From: Pseudokineococcus lusitanus
GTDB taxonomy: Bacteria; Actinomycetota; Actinomycetes; Actinomycetales; Quadrisphaeraceae
Assembly: GCF_003751265.1 (NCBI RefSeq)
Contig: NZ_RJKN01000007.1
Location: 1 to 64,000 of the forward strand
Reading direction: 5' to 3'
DNA: 64,000 bases
Shown: positions 31,401-39,257 of the stretch, one piece after another
Position numbering within the stretch: position 1 is the first letter of the stretch
Layout: every line of letters starts with the position of its first letter
Notes under the pieces: model-generated
Told to the model about the DNA's origin: nothing
The model's database searches: none
What the model saw: the letters and a program-made list of their open reading frames with translations, nothing else
Translations under genes and position numbers: made by a program

Positions 31401-33534
31401 CGAGGCCACGTCCGACGTGGCCGGCGGCTTCCAGAACCTCGGCTACATCGAGGACGGCGACTACGTCGGGTACTCCCCGGTCAACCTCCAGGGCATCGAC
31501 GGGCTCTCCGTCCGGGCGGCCAGCCCGGGCGAGGGCGGTCTCGTCGAGGTCCGCTGGGACGCGCCGGACGGCGACCTGCTGGGCACGATCGACGTGAGCG
31601 GCACCGGTGACTGGCAGCGCTACGGCGACTTCCGCACCGACCTCGCCGACGTGCCCGAGGGCACCGGGACGCTCTACCTCGTCTTCCGCTCGCGCACGGG
31701 CGGCGGCGAGAGCCTCTTCAACCTCAACTGGTTCCAGGCCGAGGGCAAGGGCGTCAGCGCCAACAGCGCCCCGACCCTGGGCGCGGTGACGGCGACGCCG
31801 TCGAGCGGCCCGGCGCCGCTCGAGGTCACCCTGTCCGCCGAGGTCTCCGACCTCGACGGCGACGAGGTCACGGGCAGCTGGACCACCGGCATCCCGGGCG
31901 ACGCCCCCCGCGAGGGCCTCACGACGCAGGCCACGTACACGGAGGTGGGCGACTACACGGCCACCTTCCGCGCCACGGACAGCCGCGGTGCCTTCCGCAC
32001 CACGACCGTCCGGATCACGGTCGACCCCGTGCGGCCCGCGCCGTGCGCCGACGGCCGCGACGACGAGTTCGACGGGACCGAGCTCAGCACCTGCCGCTGG
32101 GAGGTGCTGCGCCCCGAGCCCGAGGCCCTGACGGTCGCGGACGGGAAGGTCACGGTGCTCACCGGCAACGGGGACATCTACACGACCCCGAACGCCGCGA
32201 GCACGACGAACTTCCTCCTGCAGCCGGCGCCGAACGGCGACTGGTCGGTCACGACGAAGATGGACACGTCCGCCCTCGTCGAGCAGTACCAGCAGGGCGG
32301 GCTCATCGCCTACCTCGACGACGACAACTACGTGAAGCTCGACCACGTCGTCACGAGCGGCCGGGGCGCGGCGACGGTCGCGTCGTCGGTCGAGCTCCGC
32401 TCGGAGATCGGCTCCGTCATCCAGAACCCGCAGCCGAGCTCGGGGCAGATCGCCCCGGGCGACGTCTGGCTGCGGATGTCCCTCTCGGGCACCACCTTCA
32501 CGGGCGAGTGGTCGACGGACGGCGTGACCTGGCAGGGCGGCACCTCCGCCCAGGTCGAGAACGCGGCCATCGCGCGGGCGGCGGACCTCAAGGTCGGCCT
32601 CTTCACCCTGGGCACCTCGCAGGCCGCCCGGGTGCCGGTGTCCTTCGACTCCTTCACCGCGGTGACGGACGAGGAGCCCCCCGCGGGCGAGGACACCACC
32701 GCGCCTACCGTCGAGGTCGCCCTCGACCCGGCCGAGCCCTCGGGCGAGGCCGGCTGGTACAGCGGCCCGGTGACCGTCACGGCCACCGCGGACGACGGCG
32801 AGGGCAGCGGTGTCGCCTCCGTCGAGTACCAGGTCGTGCCGGCCGCGCAGGCCGGCACGTGGGACGAGGACGCCACGGTCACCTACGAGGCGCCCGTGAC
32901 GATCTCCGAGGACGGCGACTGGGCCCTGCACGTCCGGGCCACCGACGAGGCCGGCAACACGTCCGCCCCCGTCGTCGTGCCCTTCAAGATCGACGCCACG
33001 GCGCCGACCGCCACGCTCGGCGGCGCCGAGGACGGCGCGACCTACGGCTCCTCGGAGGTGCTGCCCCTGGTCGTCACGGCCGAGGACGCCACCTCGGGCG
33101 TCGCGTCGACGGGCGTGCTGCTCGACGGCGCGCCGGTGGACGTCGCCGACGGCCTCGGCCTCTGGACGCTGGAGCCGGGCGAGCACACGCTCACGGCGAC
33201 GGCGACCGACGTCGCGGGCAACGTCACGGAGGTGAGCGTCACCGTCACGGTGGAGGTGACGACCGCGGACGTCACGGCCGTCGTCGGGATCCTCGAGGGC
33301 GACGAGCTGCTGGACGGCCGCACGGCCGACCGGGCGCTCGCCACCCTCGAGCGGGTCGAGCGCTTCGAGGCGCGCGGCCAGGTGCGGCAGGCGGTCCAGC
33401 AGCTCGAGACGCTGGAGCGCTCGCTCACCCGCACCACCCCGGCCGGCGAGGGGCGCGACGTGCTCCTCGACCAGGTCGTCTGGCTCGCCGAGGCCCTGCA
33501 GGCCCCGGCGGCGGCCCCCTCGGGCCGCCGGTGA
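28462..33534 (+). CDS. Giant secreted ThuA / glucose-sorbosone dehydrogenase / CBM multidomain protein
   Basis: A 1,690-residue exported protein. Order: Arg-rich signal peptide (~1-50); ThuA-like domain (~92-315; VLVFSKTAAFRHGSIEEGV, GGGYAGIHAASDTEYEW); a PQQ-type glucose/sorbosone dehydrogenase propeller (~320-745; QCCHAGGALEFD, EIFGMGFRNPFRIGID, NYGWPYCHG); a PKD domain (~753-835); a CBM6-like module (~955-1097); a second PKD-like domain (~1100-1190); a concanavalin/DUF1349-like beta-sandwich (~1195-1400; DDEFDGTELSTCRWEV); two Ig-like repeats; and a helical C-terminus (~1603-1690). It should bind glycans and oxidise or rearrange sugars outside the cell. GTGA couples it to the next gene. 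ThuA-GSDH fusions are known in actinobacteria; the substrate is not. Confidence 0.88.
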   Translation: MIPGVPLSPPRPPGRRRRRRSALAVALGLAVPASLLAGVPAAVAAPAPAPVSAAAAPAPAPEAAPGEAPGTTSEALVGDSLLAPPATGEGRFDVLVFSKTAAFRHGSIEEGVAAIELLGEENDFGVTATEDSSVFTAEGLAPYDAVVWLSTTGDVLDDAQQAAFEEYIKGGGGYAGIHAASDTEYEWEFYGDLVGAYFSSHPANQTADVLVEDPVHPSTADLPTTWTRYDEWYNFRSNPRGDVHVLASLDETSYNAGGGAMGDDHPIAWCQDVEAGRSWYTAMGHTEESFVEPEFLDHLLGGLETAAGAVGSECGATSDESFSEVALDENTSNPMELEVADDGRVFYIERNGQLRVIETGGAVRTALDLDVTTVQEFGLLGITLDPQFADNGFVYLYWSPEGEDADRVSRFTVTGSTADPASEVVVLEVPVQRDQCCHAGGALEFDTQGNLYIATGDNTNPFESQGYTPVDERAGRAAFDAQRTSGNTNSLSGKVLRITPQPDGSYLVPDGNLFAEGTEKTRPEIFGMGFRNPFRIGIDPVTDKLMVADYGPDAGATSPTRGPDGRVEWQILNAPGNYGWPYCHGANTPYVDWDFASNTGKGLYDCDAPVNDSPNNTGLTELPPSIPAQIWYGREATSTYPGIGTGGAPMAGPAYVYDAELDSSVKWPEYFSDKALLGEWNTGQMYTVQLDDERSQPLKVNELLPRGQIIKPMAWDWGPDGALYVIDWGSGFGGNNADSGVYRIEYADTGAPVARATADVTSGPVPLVVQFSSEGTTDPDGTELTYAWDLDGDGSTDSTEANPTWTYTEPGAYQALLTVTNAAGRSATAAVNVAAGNTRPTVEITGPPEGGFTEFGDTVGYSVEVTDPEDDAAGVDTCAGVLVKPALGHNDHGHPGEQVRGCTGEFTATIDDSHGPEADVFVIVEADYTDAGGGEGTAGAPALTGTDLITLQPKTKQAEYFEESGRVADANGAGDPGVTREATSDVAGGFQNLGYIEDGDYVGYSPVNLQGIDGLSVRAASPGEGGLVEVRWDAPDGDLLGTIDVSGTGDWQRYGDFRTDLADVPEGTGTLYLVFRSRTGGGESLFNLNWFQAEGKGVSANSAPTLGAVTATPSSGPAPLEVTLSAEVSDLDGDEVTGSWTTGIPGDAPREGLTTQATYTEVGDYTATFRATDSRGAFRTTTVRITVDPVRPAPCADGRDDEFDGTELSTCRWEVLRPEPEALTVADGKVTVLTGNGDIYTTPNAASTTNFLLQPAPNGDWSVTTKMDTSALVEQYQQGGLIAYLDDDNYVKLDHVVTSGRGAATVASSVELRSEIGSVIQNPQPSSGQIAPGDVWLRMSLSGTTFTGEWSTDGVTWQGGTSAQVENAAIARAADLKVGLFTLGTSQAARVPVSFDSFTAVTDEEPPAGEDTTAPTVEVALDPAEPSGEAGWYSGPVTVTATADDGEGSGVASVEYQVVPAAQAGTWDEDATVTYEAPVTISEDGDWALHVRATDEAGNTSAPVVVPFKIDATAPTATLGGAEDGATYGSSEVLPLVVTAEDATSGVASTGVLLDGAPVDVADGLGLWTLEPGEHTLTATATDVAGNVTEVSVTVTVEVTTADVTAVVGILEGDELLDGRTADRALATLERVERFEARGQVRQAVQQLETLERSLTRTTPAGEGRDVLLDQVVWLAEALQAPAAAPSGRR

Positions 33535-34463
33535 GCAAGGGCACCAGCAGCAGCCGGGCGGCCGCCACCTCGCGTGGCGGCCGTCCGGCCGGTGCACCCG
33601 CCACCTCCCCGGCCCGGGCCCCGCGCCCGGGCCGGGGGGTGGTGGCGGGCCTGGCCGGCGGCGGTCTCGCCGTCGGCCTCGTCGTCGGCCTGCTCCTCGG
33701 CCCGGCGCTCGGCGGTGCCCTGGGCGCCGGCGCCGACGGGGCTGCGGGAGCCGCGCCGGTGCCGGCGTCCACGGGGACCGCCGAGAGCGGGTCCGCGAGC
33801 ACGGACGGCGCGGGCACGGACGGCGCGGAGGGCGGCGACGACCTCGCCGCCCGCGTCGAGGCGCGGGCGGCCGAGCTCCGCGAGGAGTCCGCGGCTCGCG
33901 ACGCCGAGGCCTTCGCCGTCCTCGTCGACGACGTCCAGGTGGTCGCCGAGGCCGTGACCCCGGTCGTCGAGGCCGCCGGCGCCCACGCCGAGCCGGGCGC
34001 GCCCGCGCCGACGCCCGCGGAGGCGCGGGAGTGGGGCGCCGCGGTCGAGGCCGCGGGCGCCGAGCTCTCCGACCTCGGCAGCGCCGGCACGGACGTCAAC
34101 CTCGTCCGCACGTCCGTCGAGGCCTCGCTGCAGCAGCTGACCACGGCGACCGACGCGCTGGCGCAGGCCGCCGACCGGGCGGCGGCGGGGGAGGACCCCG
34201 CCGGCCCGCTGAGGACGGGCGTGGGCACGCTGCGTGCCGCCGTCCTCACGTGGTCGGTGGGCGCCACCCAGCTCGACGCGGTGAGCGTCGAGCGCGGCCT
34301 CGGCCACCTCCACGTCTACCTGCCCGGCGTGGCCGGGAGCGGCGCCATCACGGCCGACGAGGCCGAGGAGGGCGAGCTGGCGCACGACCACGCGGGCGAC
34401 GACGCCCACGACCACGAGGGCGACGACGCCCACGACGACCACGACGAGGGGACCGCCCCGTGA
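33531..34463 (+). CDS. Membrane-anchored extracellular protein with His/Asp-rich tail
   Basis: A 310-residue protein I cannot assign to a family. An N-terminal basic, Pro/Ala-rich segment precedes one membrane helix (VVAGLAGGGLAVGLVVGLLL). Then comes a ~220-residue Ala/Glu/Asp-rich, probably helical extracytoplasmic region. The last ~30 residues are almost only His, Asp, Glu, Gly and Ala (HDHAGDDAHDHEGDDAHDDH), a likely metal-binding tail. GTG 33531 overlaps the stop of the giant ThuA/GSDH gene, and the downstream gene again starts with a GTGA overlap, so the three proteins should be made together. Metal capture for the extracellular dehydrogenase is a possible role. Confidence 0.7.
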   Translation: MSKGTSSSRAAATSRGGRPAGAPATSPARAPRPGRGVVAGLAGGGLAVGLVVGLLLGPALGGALGAGADGAAGAAPVPASTGTAESGSASTDGAGTDGAEGGDDLAARVEARAAELREESAARDAEAFAVLVDDVQVVAEAVTPVVEAAGAHAEPGAPAPTPAEAREWGAAVEAAGAELSDLGSAGTDVNLVRTSVEASLQQLTTATDALAQAADRAAAGEDPAGPLRTGVGTLRAAVLTWSVGATQLDAVSVERGLGHLHVYLPGVAGSGAITADEAEEGELAHDHAGDDAHDHEGDDAHDDHDEGTAP

Positions 34464-35101
34464 CCGCCTCCGCCCCCACCCGCCGCCCGGCGAGGGCGCT
34501 CGTCGTCCTCCTCGGCGTCCTCGCGGTGCTGCTCGGCGGTGCCATGCCCGCCTCGGCGCACGGCGGGCCGATCGACGTCGACGTGGCCGACGACGGCACG
34601 GGCGCCCTCACCCTCGTGGCCACCTGGCGCGAGGACGGGCACATGGTCGGGCCCGAGGTCGACTTCACCGGGACCGCGACGGGTCCCGACGGCCGCGTCG
34701 TCGAGGGCATCGACTTCGCGCTCCAGGCCGAGGGCGAGGGCTTCCGCGTCTCCACGACCCAGCTGGCGGCCGGCGACTGGGAGGTCGCGCTGCAGGCCGC
34801 CGGCGGGAGCGACCAGAGCTGGGACGTCCCCGTCACCTCGGGCGGGCCGCCCGAGCCGACGGCCTCGCCGACCCCGGCCGCCGCCGCGACGGCGACCCCG
34901 TCGCCGGGGGCCCCCACGGTCACCGACGAGACGACCCTCCGGGCCACCCGGACCGCCGAGCCCGCCGAGCCCGCCGCGGCCACCACCGACGGCACGTCCG
35001 CCGGCCCCGGTGCCGGCGTCGTCGCCCTCGTGGGCGGCATCGTGGTCATCGGCGTCGTGGCCCTGCTCCTCGTCCGCGCGCGCCGCCGCCGCACCCCCTG
35101 A
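34460..35101 (+). CDS. Secreted, C-terminally anchored protein with His at the mature N-terminus
   Basis: A 213-residue protein with a signal peptide ([21 protein letters not shown]) expected to be cut before [13 protein letters not shown], which leaves His at or near the mature N-terminus. A ~110-residue beta-rich domain follows, then a Pro/Thr/Ala linker and a C-terminal membrane helix with an Arg stop ([17 protein letters not shown]). The layout recalls CopC/YcnI-like metal proteins, but sequence similarity is too weak to name a family. It is the third gene of the coupled ThuA/GSDH operon and directly follows the His-tailed membrane protein. Confidence 0.65.
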   Translation: MTASAPTRRPARALVVLLGVLAVLLGGAMPASAHGGPIDVDVADDGTGALTLVATWREDGHMVGPEVDFTGTATGPDGRVVEGIDFALQAEGEGFRVSTTQLAAGDWEVALQAAGGSDQSWDVPVTSGGPPEPTASPTPAAAATATPSPGAPTVTDETTLRATRTAEPAEPAAATTDGTSAGPGAGVVALVGGIVVIGVVALLLVRARRRRTP

Positions 35102-35150
35102 CCGCACCACCCGCACGACCCCCCGACGACCCCGACGACCGGAGGACCCC

Positions 35151-36152
35151 ATGCCCCGCCCCATCACCCTCTTCACCGGCCAGTGGGCCGACCTGCCCCT
35201 CGAGGAGGTCGCGCGCCTGGCGTCGGGCTGGGGGTACGACGGCCTCGAGCTCGCCTGCTGGGGCGACCACCTCGACCCGTGGCGCTGGGACGACGAGGCC
35301 TACGTCCAGGGCCGCCTCGACCTGCTCGAGCGGCACGGGCTGAAGCTCTACGCCATCTCGAACCACCTCAAGGGCCAGGCGGTCTGCGACGACCCCATCG
35401 ACCAGCGCCACCGCGACATGCTCCCCGACGTCGTCTGGGGCGACGGCGACCCGGAGGGCGTGCGGCAGCGGGCGGCCGAGGAGATGAAGAACACGGCACG
35501 GCTCGCGTCGCGGCTCGGCGTGAAGACCGTCGTCGGCTTCACCGGCTCGAGCATCTGGAAGTACGTGGCGATGTTCCCGCCGGCCACGGCGGAGATGGTC
35601 GACGCGGGCTACCAGGACTTCGCCGACCGCTGGAACCCGATCCTCGACGTCTTCGACGAGGAGGGGGTCCGCTTCGCCCACGAGGTGCACCCGAGCGAGA
35701 TCGCCTACGACTACTGGACGACCGTCCGGACCCTCGAGGCCATCGGCCACCGCGAGGCCTTCGGCCTCAACTGGGACCCCAGCCACTTCGTGTGGCAGGA
35801 CCTCGACCCCGTCGGTTTCCTGTGGGACTTCCGCGAGCGGATCTACCACGTGGACTGCAAGGACGCGAAGAAGAACATGACCAACGGCCGCAACGGCCGG
35901 ATGGGCAGCCACCTGCCCTGGGCCGACGGCCGGCGCGGCTGGGACTTCGTCTCGACCGGCCACGGCGACGTGCCGTGGGAGGCGTCCTTCCGGATGCTCA
36001 ACCAGATCGGTTACGAGGGCCCCATCAGCATCGAGTGGGAGGACGCCGGCATGGACCGCCTCGTCGGCGCGCCGGAGGCGCTGGAGATGGTCCGCCGGCT
36101 CGCTTTCGACCCGCCGGCCGCCGCCTTCGACGCGGCTTTCTCGACCCGCTGA
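35151..36152 (+). CDS. Sugar phosphate isomerase/epimerase (TIM barrel)
   Basis: A 333-residue xylose isomerase-like enzyme of the cytoplasm. Family features are [17 protein letters not shown] in the first strands, [31 protein letters not shown] (metal Glu/His), [13 protein letters not shown] (Asp/His), [12 protein letters not shown] (His/Asp) and [14 protein letters not shown] (Glu). ATG 35151 has GGAGGA five bases upstream. It follows the ThuA/GSDH operon by about 50 bases. Enzymes of this subgroup commonly sit with ThuA and Gfo/Idh proteins and handle 3-keto-sugars or inositol derivatives, so it may process what the imported sugar yields; the reaction is not assigned. Confidence 0.88.
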   Translation: MPRPITLFTGQWADLPLEEVARLASGWGYDGLELACWGDHLDPWRWDDEAYVQGRLDLLERHGLKLYAISNHLKGQAVCDDPIDQRHRDMLPDVVWGDGDPEGVRQRAAEEMKNTARLASRLGVKTVVGFTGSSIWKYVAMFPPATAEMVDAGYQDFADRWNPILDVFDEEGVRFAHEVHPSEIAYDYWTTVRTLEAIGHREAFGLNWDPSHFVWQDLDPVGFLWDFRERIYHVDCKDAKKNMTNGRNGRMGSHLPWADGRRGWDFVSTGHGDVPWEASFRMLNQIGYEGPISIEWEDAGMDRLVGAPEALEMVRRLAFDPPAAAFDAAFSTR

Positions 36153-36183
36153 CCCGGCGGCGCCGTCCGGCGCCGCACCCGTG

Positions 36184-36221
36184 ACGACGACCCCCGCACC
36201 GCCCGGTGCGGGGGTCGTCGT
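36184..36221. terminator. Perfect 17-bp bidirectional terminator
   Basis: ACGACGACCCCCGCACC, loop GCCC, then its exact complement, placed between the isomerase gene and the convergent small gene. Confidence 0.85.
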
Positions 36222-36224
36222 GCG

Positions 36225-36761
36225 TCAGCGGCCGGGGGGGTCCTCCGGCGCCCACTCGGTGCCGACCGGCGCGTAGAGCGTCCGCTGGACGCGGCCGACG
36301 GTCCGGCCGACGGCACGGGCCTGGCCGGAGGCGACGAGGCGGCGCAGCAGCGCCGCGGCGGCCTGCCACCGGGGCGCGACATGGGGCACGAGGGCGGCGG
36401 CCGTCACGGGGCCACGGGCCATCGTCGTGAGGCGGGCCAGCGCGTCGAGCGCCCGCTGGTCGGAGGCGGTGAGAGGGACCCGCGGGCGGGCGGTGACGTC
36501 CACCTGCGCCCCGGGGGACGGGTCGGTCCCGGGCAGCGCCGCCCAGGCCCCGTCGCTCACCCAGCCGGCCGCGACGAGCTCGCCGTCGGCCAGCTCCTCC
36601 AGCGCGGCGAGCGTCACCGCGACGGGCGGCGGGTGTTCGTCCGGCGCGGCACGCCGCACCGCCAGCTCGGAGCGGTAGGCCCCCCGGCCTCCCGCGTCCA
36701 CGACCTCGAGCAGTGCCCGGTAGCCGTCCCGCTCCAGCACCAGGCGTGCGTGACCACCCAT
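36225..36761 (-). CDS. Hypothetical protein, possible winged-helix C-terminus
   Basis: Not recognised. From ATG 36761 it is 178 residues; an upstream in-frame start at 36848 adds a segment that looks non-coding. The N-terminal half is beta-rich (ARLVLERDGYRALLEVVDAG). The C-terminal half (LTASDQRALDALARLTTMAR, then APRWQAAAALLRRLVASGQA and a basic strand) could form a winged helix. There is no signal peptide. It stands alone, downstream of a bidirectional terminator. Confidence 0.55.
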   Translation of the reverse strand: MGGHARLVLERDGYRALLEVVDAGGRGAYRSELAVRRAAPDEHPPPVAVTLAALEELADGELVAAGWVSDGAWAALPGTDPSPGAQVDVTARPRVPLTASDQRALDALARLTTMARGPVTAAALVPHVAPRWQAAAALLRRLVASGQARAVGRTVGRVQRTLYAPVGTEWAPEDPPGR

Positions 36762-36936
36762 CGACGCCCCCGTCGCCGTCCCGCCGTCGGCCCCTCCGAC
36801 GTGCGTGCCGTAGACCACTTTGATACCGCAGGCACGCACCCGGCGCACGACTTATGTCGAGGTCGGACGAAACTCGGGTGCGGTGAGAGTCGGTCCGCCG
36901 CGGGCCTGCTCGTCCACCGGCGTGGCGTCGGCGGTG

Positions 36937-37476
36937 TCAGCGCGGGGCGGTCCCGAGGTGCTCCCGGGCCGTGGCCACCGCGCGGGAGGCCGCACGGGCG
37001 CGGTCGAGGGCGACGTCGAGCGCGCCCGCCCGGGCGCTGACCCGGGCCATCGTCGCCGCCTCCGAGGCGGTGGCCGCGGCGGTGCCGGCGCGCGAGAGCC
37101 GGCGGTGGAGCTCGTCGGGCAGCCCCTGCTCCGCCGCGGCGGCCGGCGGGACGCGGGGGACGTCGAGGCCCGCGCTGGGCGCGACCGCCTGGGCGCGGAC
37201 GCAGAGGACCTCCACCGTGCCGAGGAGGTCGACGAGGTCGGCGGCCACCGCCTCGAGCGCCGGGACGAGGCCGTCCCGGGCTCCCGGGGCGTCGTCGGCG
37301 ACGACGCCGTCGAGCACCTGGTGGAACCGGTCGACGGACCGGTGGACCCGGTCGTGCGCTCGCCGCCAGACCCCCTCGCCGAGCGCGTCGGCGAGGGCGC
37401 GCTCCGCCCGACGGCGCCCCCGCCCCGGGACGACGCGGTCGGCGAGCCGGCCGAGCGCGCCGCCGCGGCCGCCCAC
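36937..37476 (-). CDS. Hypothetical helical protein encoded directly behind bpa
   Basis: A 179-residue Ala/Arg/Val-rich, predicted all-helical protein with no recognisable family. GTG 37476 lies two bases after the TGA of the proteasome-activator gene, so the two must share a transcript. Visible features are a basic N-terminus (VVPGRGRRRAERALADALGE) and long amphipathic helices (HDRVHRSVDRFHQVLDGVV; LVPALEAVAADLVDLLGTV). Its role is unknown; a link to the proteasome is suggested only by position. Confidence 0.6.
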   Translation of the reverse strand: MGGRGGALGRLADRVVPGRGRRRAERALADALGEGVWRRAHDRVHRSVDRFHQVLDGVVADDAPGARDGLVPALEAVAADLVDLLGTVEVLCVRAQAVAPSAGLDVPRVPPAAAAEQGLPDELHRRLSRAGTAAATASEAATMARVSARAGALDVALDRARAASRAVATAREHLGTAPR

Positions 37477-37478
37477 GC

Positions 37479-38090
37479 TCAGAGGTACTGGCCGGTGCCC
37501 GGCTGGCCGGGCAGGCCCGGGGCGCCGGGATGGGGCCGGTCGCCCGGCTGCCCGGGCTGCCCGGGACGTCCCTGGCCCGCCGGGGCCTGGCCGCCCTGGC
37601 CTCCGGGCAGCGCCCGGCGCATCTGCTCGAGCTGCGCCCGCGCGGCCATCTGCTGGGCGAAGACCGCCGTCTGGATGCCGTGGAAGAGCCCCTCGAGCCA
37701 GCCGACGAGCTGGGCCTGCGCCACCCGGAGCTCGGCGTCGCTCGGCGCCTCGTCCGGGTCGAAGGGCAGCGCGATCCGCCGCAGCTCCTCGACGAGGTCG
37801 GGCGCCAGCCCTTCCTCGAGCTCGGCGACGGACCGGCGGTGCACCTCGGCGAGCCGGGCGCGGCCGCGCTCGTCGAGCGGGGCGCTGCGGACCTCGTCGA
37901 GCAGCTGCTTGACCATGCTGCCGATCCGCATGACCTTGTCGGGCCGCTCCACCTGCTCGGCGGGGTTGGGGGCGTCGCCCCCCGCCACGCCCATGCCCTG
38001 CTGGGTCATGACGACGACGGCCTGCTGCGGCTGCTGCCCCTCCGCCGCGTGCCCGCCCTGCTGGTGGCCGTCCTGCGGCTGCTGGCTCAT
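37479..38090 (-). CDS. bpa: Bacterial proteasome activator Bpa/PafE
   Basis: A 203-residue ring-forming, ATP-independent activator of the actinobacterial 20S proteasome (DUF2587 family). The core helical bundle runs from about residue 45 to 150 (PDKVMRIGSMVKQLLDEVRS; ELEEGLAPDLVEELRRIALP; VAQAQLVGWLEGLFHGIQTA). It is flanked by a Gln/Gly-rich N-terminus and a Pro/Gly-rich C-terminal tail that ends in GQYL, the HbYX-like motif that docks into the alpha ring and opens the gate. ATG 38090 has AGGGAG upstream. Its presence shows that the host has a proteasome. A PAC2-family gene lies 17 kb away. Confidence 0.92.
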   Translation of the reverse strand: MSQQPQDGHQQGGHAAEGQQPQQAVVVMTQQGMGVAGGDAPNPAEQVERPDKVMRIGSMVKQLLDEVRSAPLDERGRARLAEVHRRSVAELEEGLAPDLVEELRRIALPFDPDEAPSDAELRVAQAQLVGWLEGLFHGIQTAVFAQQMAARAQLEQMRRALPGGQGGQAPAGQGRPGQPGQPGDRPHPGAPGLPGQPGTGQYL

Positions 38091-38164
38091 GGGTCTCCCT
38101 GCGCTGTGCCGGTGCGGTGGTGGTGCCGGTGCGGTGGTGGTGCTGCGGCGGGTGGGTGCGTGGC

Positions 38165-39169
38165 TCACCGGCCGGTGAGCAGCAGCACCTTGCCGATGTG
38201 CGAGGACTCCTCGAGCGAGGCGTGCGCGCGCGCGACGTCGTCGAGCGGCACCCGGTCGTGGACGACCGGGCGGACGCGGCCGTCGGCCACGAGCGGCCAG
38301 ACCTGCTCGCGGACGGCGGCGACGACGGCGGCCTTCTCGGCGCGCGGCCGCGCGCGCAGCGACGCGGCGAGCACCGTCCCGCGCCGGGCGAGGAGGCGCC
38401 CGAGGTCCAGCTCGCCGCGGGTGCCGCCCTGCATCCCGATGACGACGAGGCGGCCGCCGGTCGCGAGGACGTCGACGTTGCGCCCGAGGTAGGGCCCGCC
38501 GACGACGTCGAGCACGACGTCCGCGCCGTGCCCGTCGGTGCCCGTGCGGACCGCCTCGACGAAGTCCTCCGTGGAGTAGTCGACGAGCAGCTCGGCGCCG
38601 AGGTCGCGGCACGCGTCGAGCTTGCGGCGGCTGCCGGCCGTCACCGCGACGCGGGCGCCGCGGGCCACGGCGAGCTGGACGGCGAAGGTGCCGATCCCGC
38701 TGCCGCCGCCGTGCACGAGCAACCACTCGCCCGCGCGGAGCCCGCCGGACCCGCCGGAGGCGCCCGGGGCGGCGAAGACGGTCGAGACGACGGTGCAGGC
38801 GACCTCGGGCAGCGCGGCGGCGTCGACGAGGTCGACGCCGTCCGGCACCGGCAGCAGCTGGCCGGCCGGGACGACGACGCGCTCGGCGTAGCCGCCGCCC
38901 GCCAGGAGGGCGCAGACCTCGTCGCCGACGGCCCACCCGGTGACGCCCTCGCCGAGCTCCGCGACGCGCCCCGAGCACTCGAGCCCGAGCACCTCGCTCT
39001 CGCCGGGCGGCGGCGGGTAGTGCCCGCGCCGCTGCATCAGGTCGGCCCGGTTGACGCCGGCGGCGACGACCTCGACGACGACCTCGCCCGGCCCCGGCCG
39101 GGGGTCGGGCACCTCGCCGACGCCGAGGACCTCGGGGCCGCCTGGCTCGCGGACGGTGGCTGCGCGCAC
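38165..39169 (-). CDS. NAD(P)H-quinone oxidoreductase (PIG3/zeta-crystallin type)
   Basis: A 334-residue zinc-independent medium-chain reductase that reduces quinones with NAD(P)H. Visible marks are the GroES-like start (VVAAGVNRADLMQRRGHYPP), the LGLECSGRV segment, the coenzyme motif HGGGSGIGTFAVQLA and the C-terminal HIGKVLLLTGR typical of PIG3/TIGR02824-type proteins. GTG 39169 has an AGGG/GAG-type ribosome site, although the frame continues upstream. It is divergent from the DUF6194 gene (89 bases apart) and upstream of bpa on the same strand. Confidence 0.9.
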   Translation of the reverse strand: MRAATVREPGGPEVLGVGEVPDPRPGPGEVVVEVVAAGVNRADLMQRRGHYPPPPGESEVLGLECSGRVAELGEGVTGWAVGDEVCALLAGGGYAERVVVPAGQLLPVPDGVDLVDAAALPEVACTVVSTVFAAPGASGGSGGLRAGEWLLVHGGGSGIGTFAVQLAVARGARVAVTAGSRRKLDACRDLGAELLVDYSTEDFVEAVRTGTDGHGADVVLDVVGGPYLGRNVDVLATGGRLVVIGMQGGTRGELDLGRLLARRGTVLAASLRARPRAEKAAVVAAVREQVWPLVADGRVRPVVHDRVPLDDVARAHASLEESSHIGKVLLLTGR

Positions 39170-39243
39170 CTCGTCACCCTCGCACGGGGGTCCGACGGGG
39201 ACGACCGGACGGCGACGACCTCCCCGCCGTCGGGCCCGGCCCC

Positions 39244-39257
39244 CTACCGTCGCGCGC
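39244..39257 (+). promoter_or_regulatory. Leaderless-type -10 element before the DUF6194 gene
   Basis: CTACCGTCGCG (39244-39254) contains the actinobacterial -10 form TACCGT, which ends seven bases before GTG 39258. Transcription should start at or next to the start codon. The same 11-mer precedes two other genes in the window. Confidence 0.55.

Noticed and set aside
37479-38978. A 499-residue version of the Bpa gene starting far upstream.
   Set aside because: The upstream part is an Arg-rich shadow of the quinone oxidoreductase gene. Family homology and a good AGGGAG ribosome site begin at ATG 38090.
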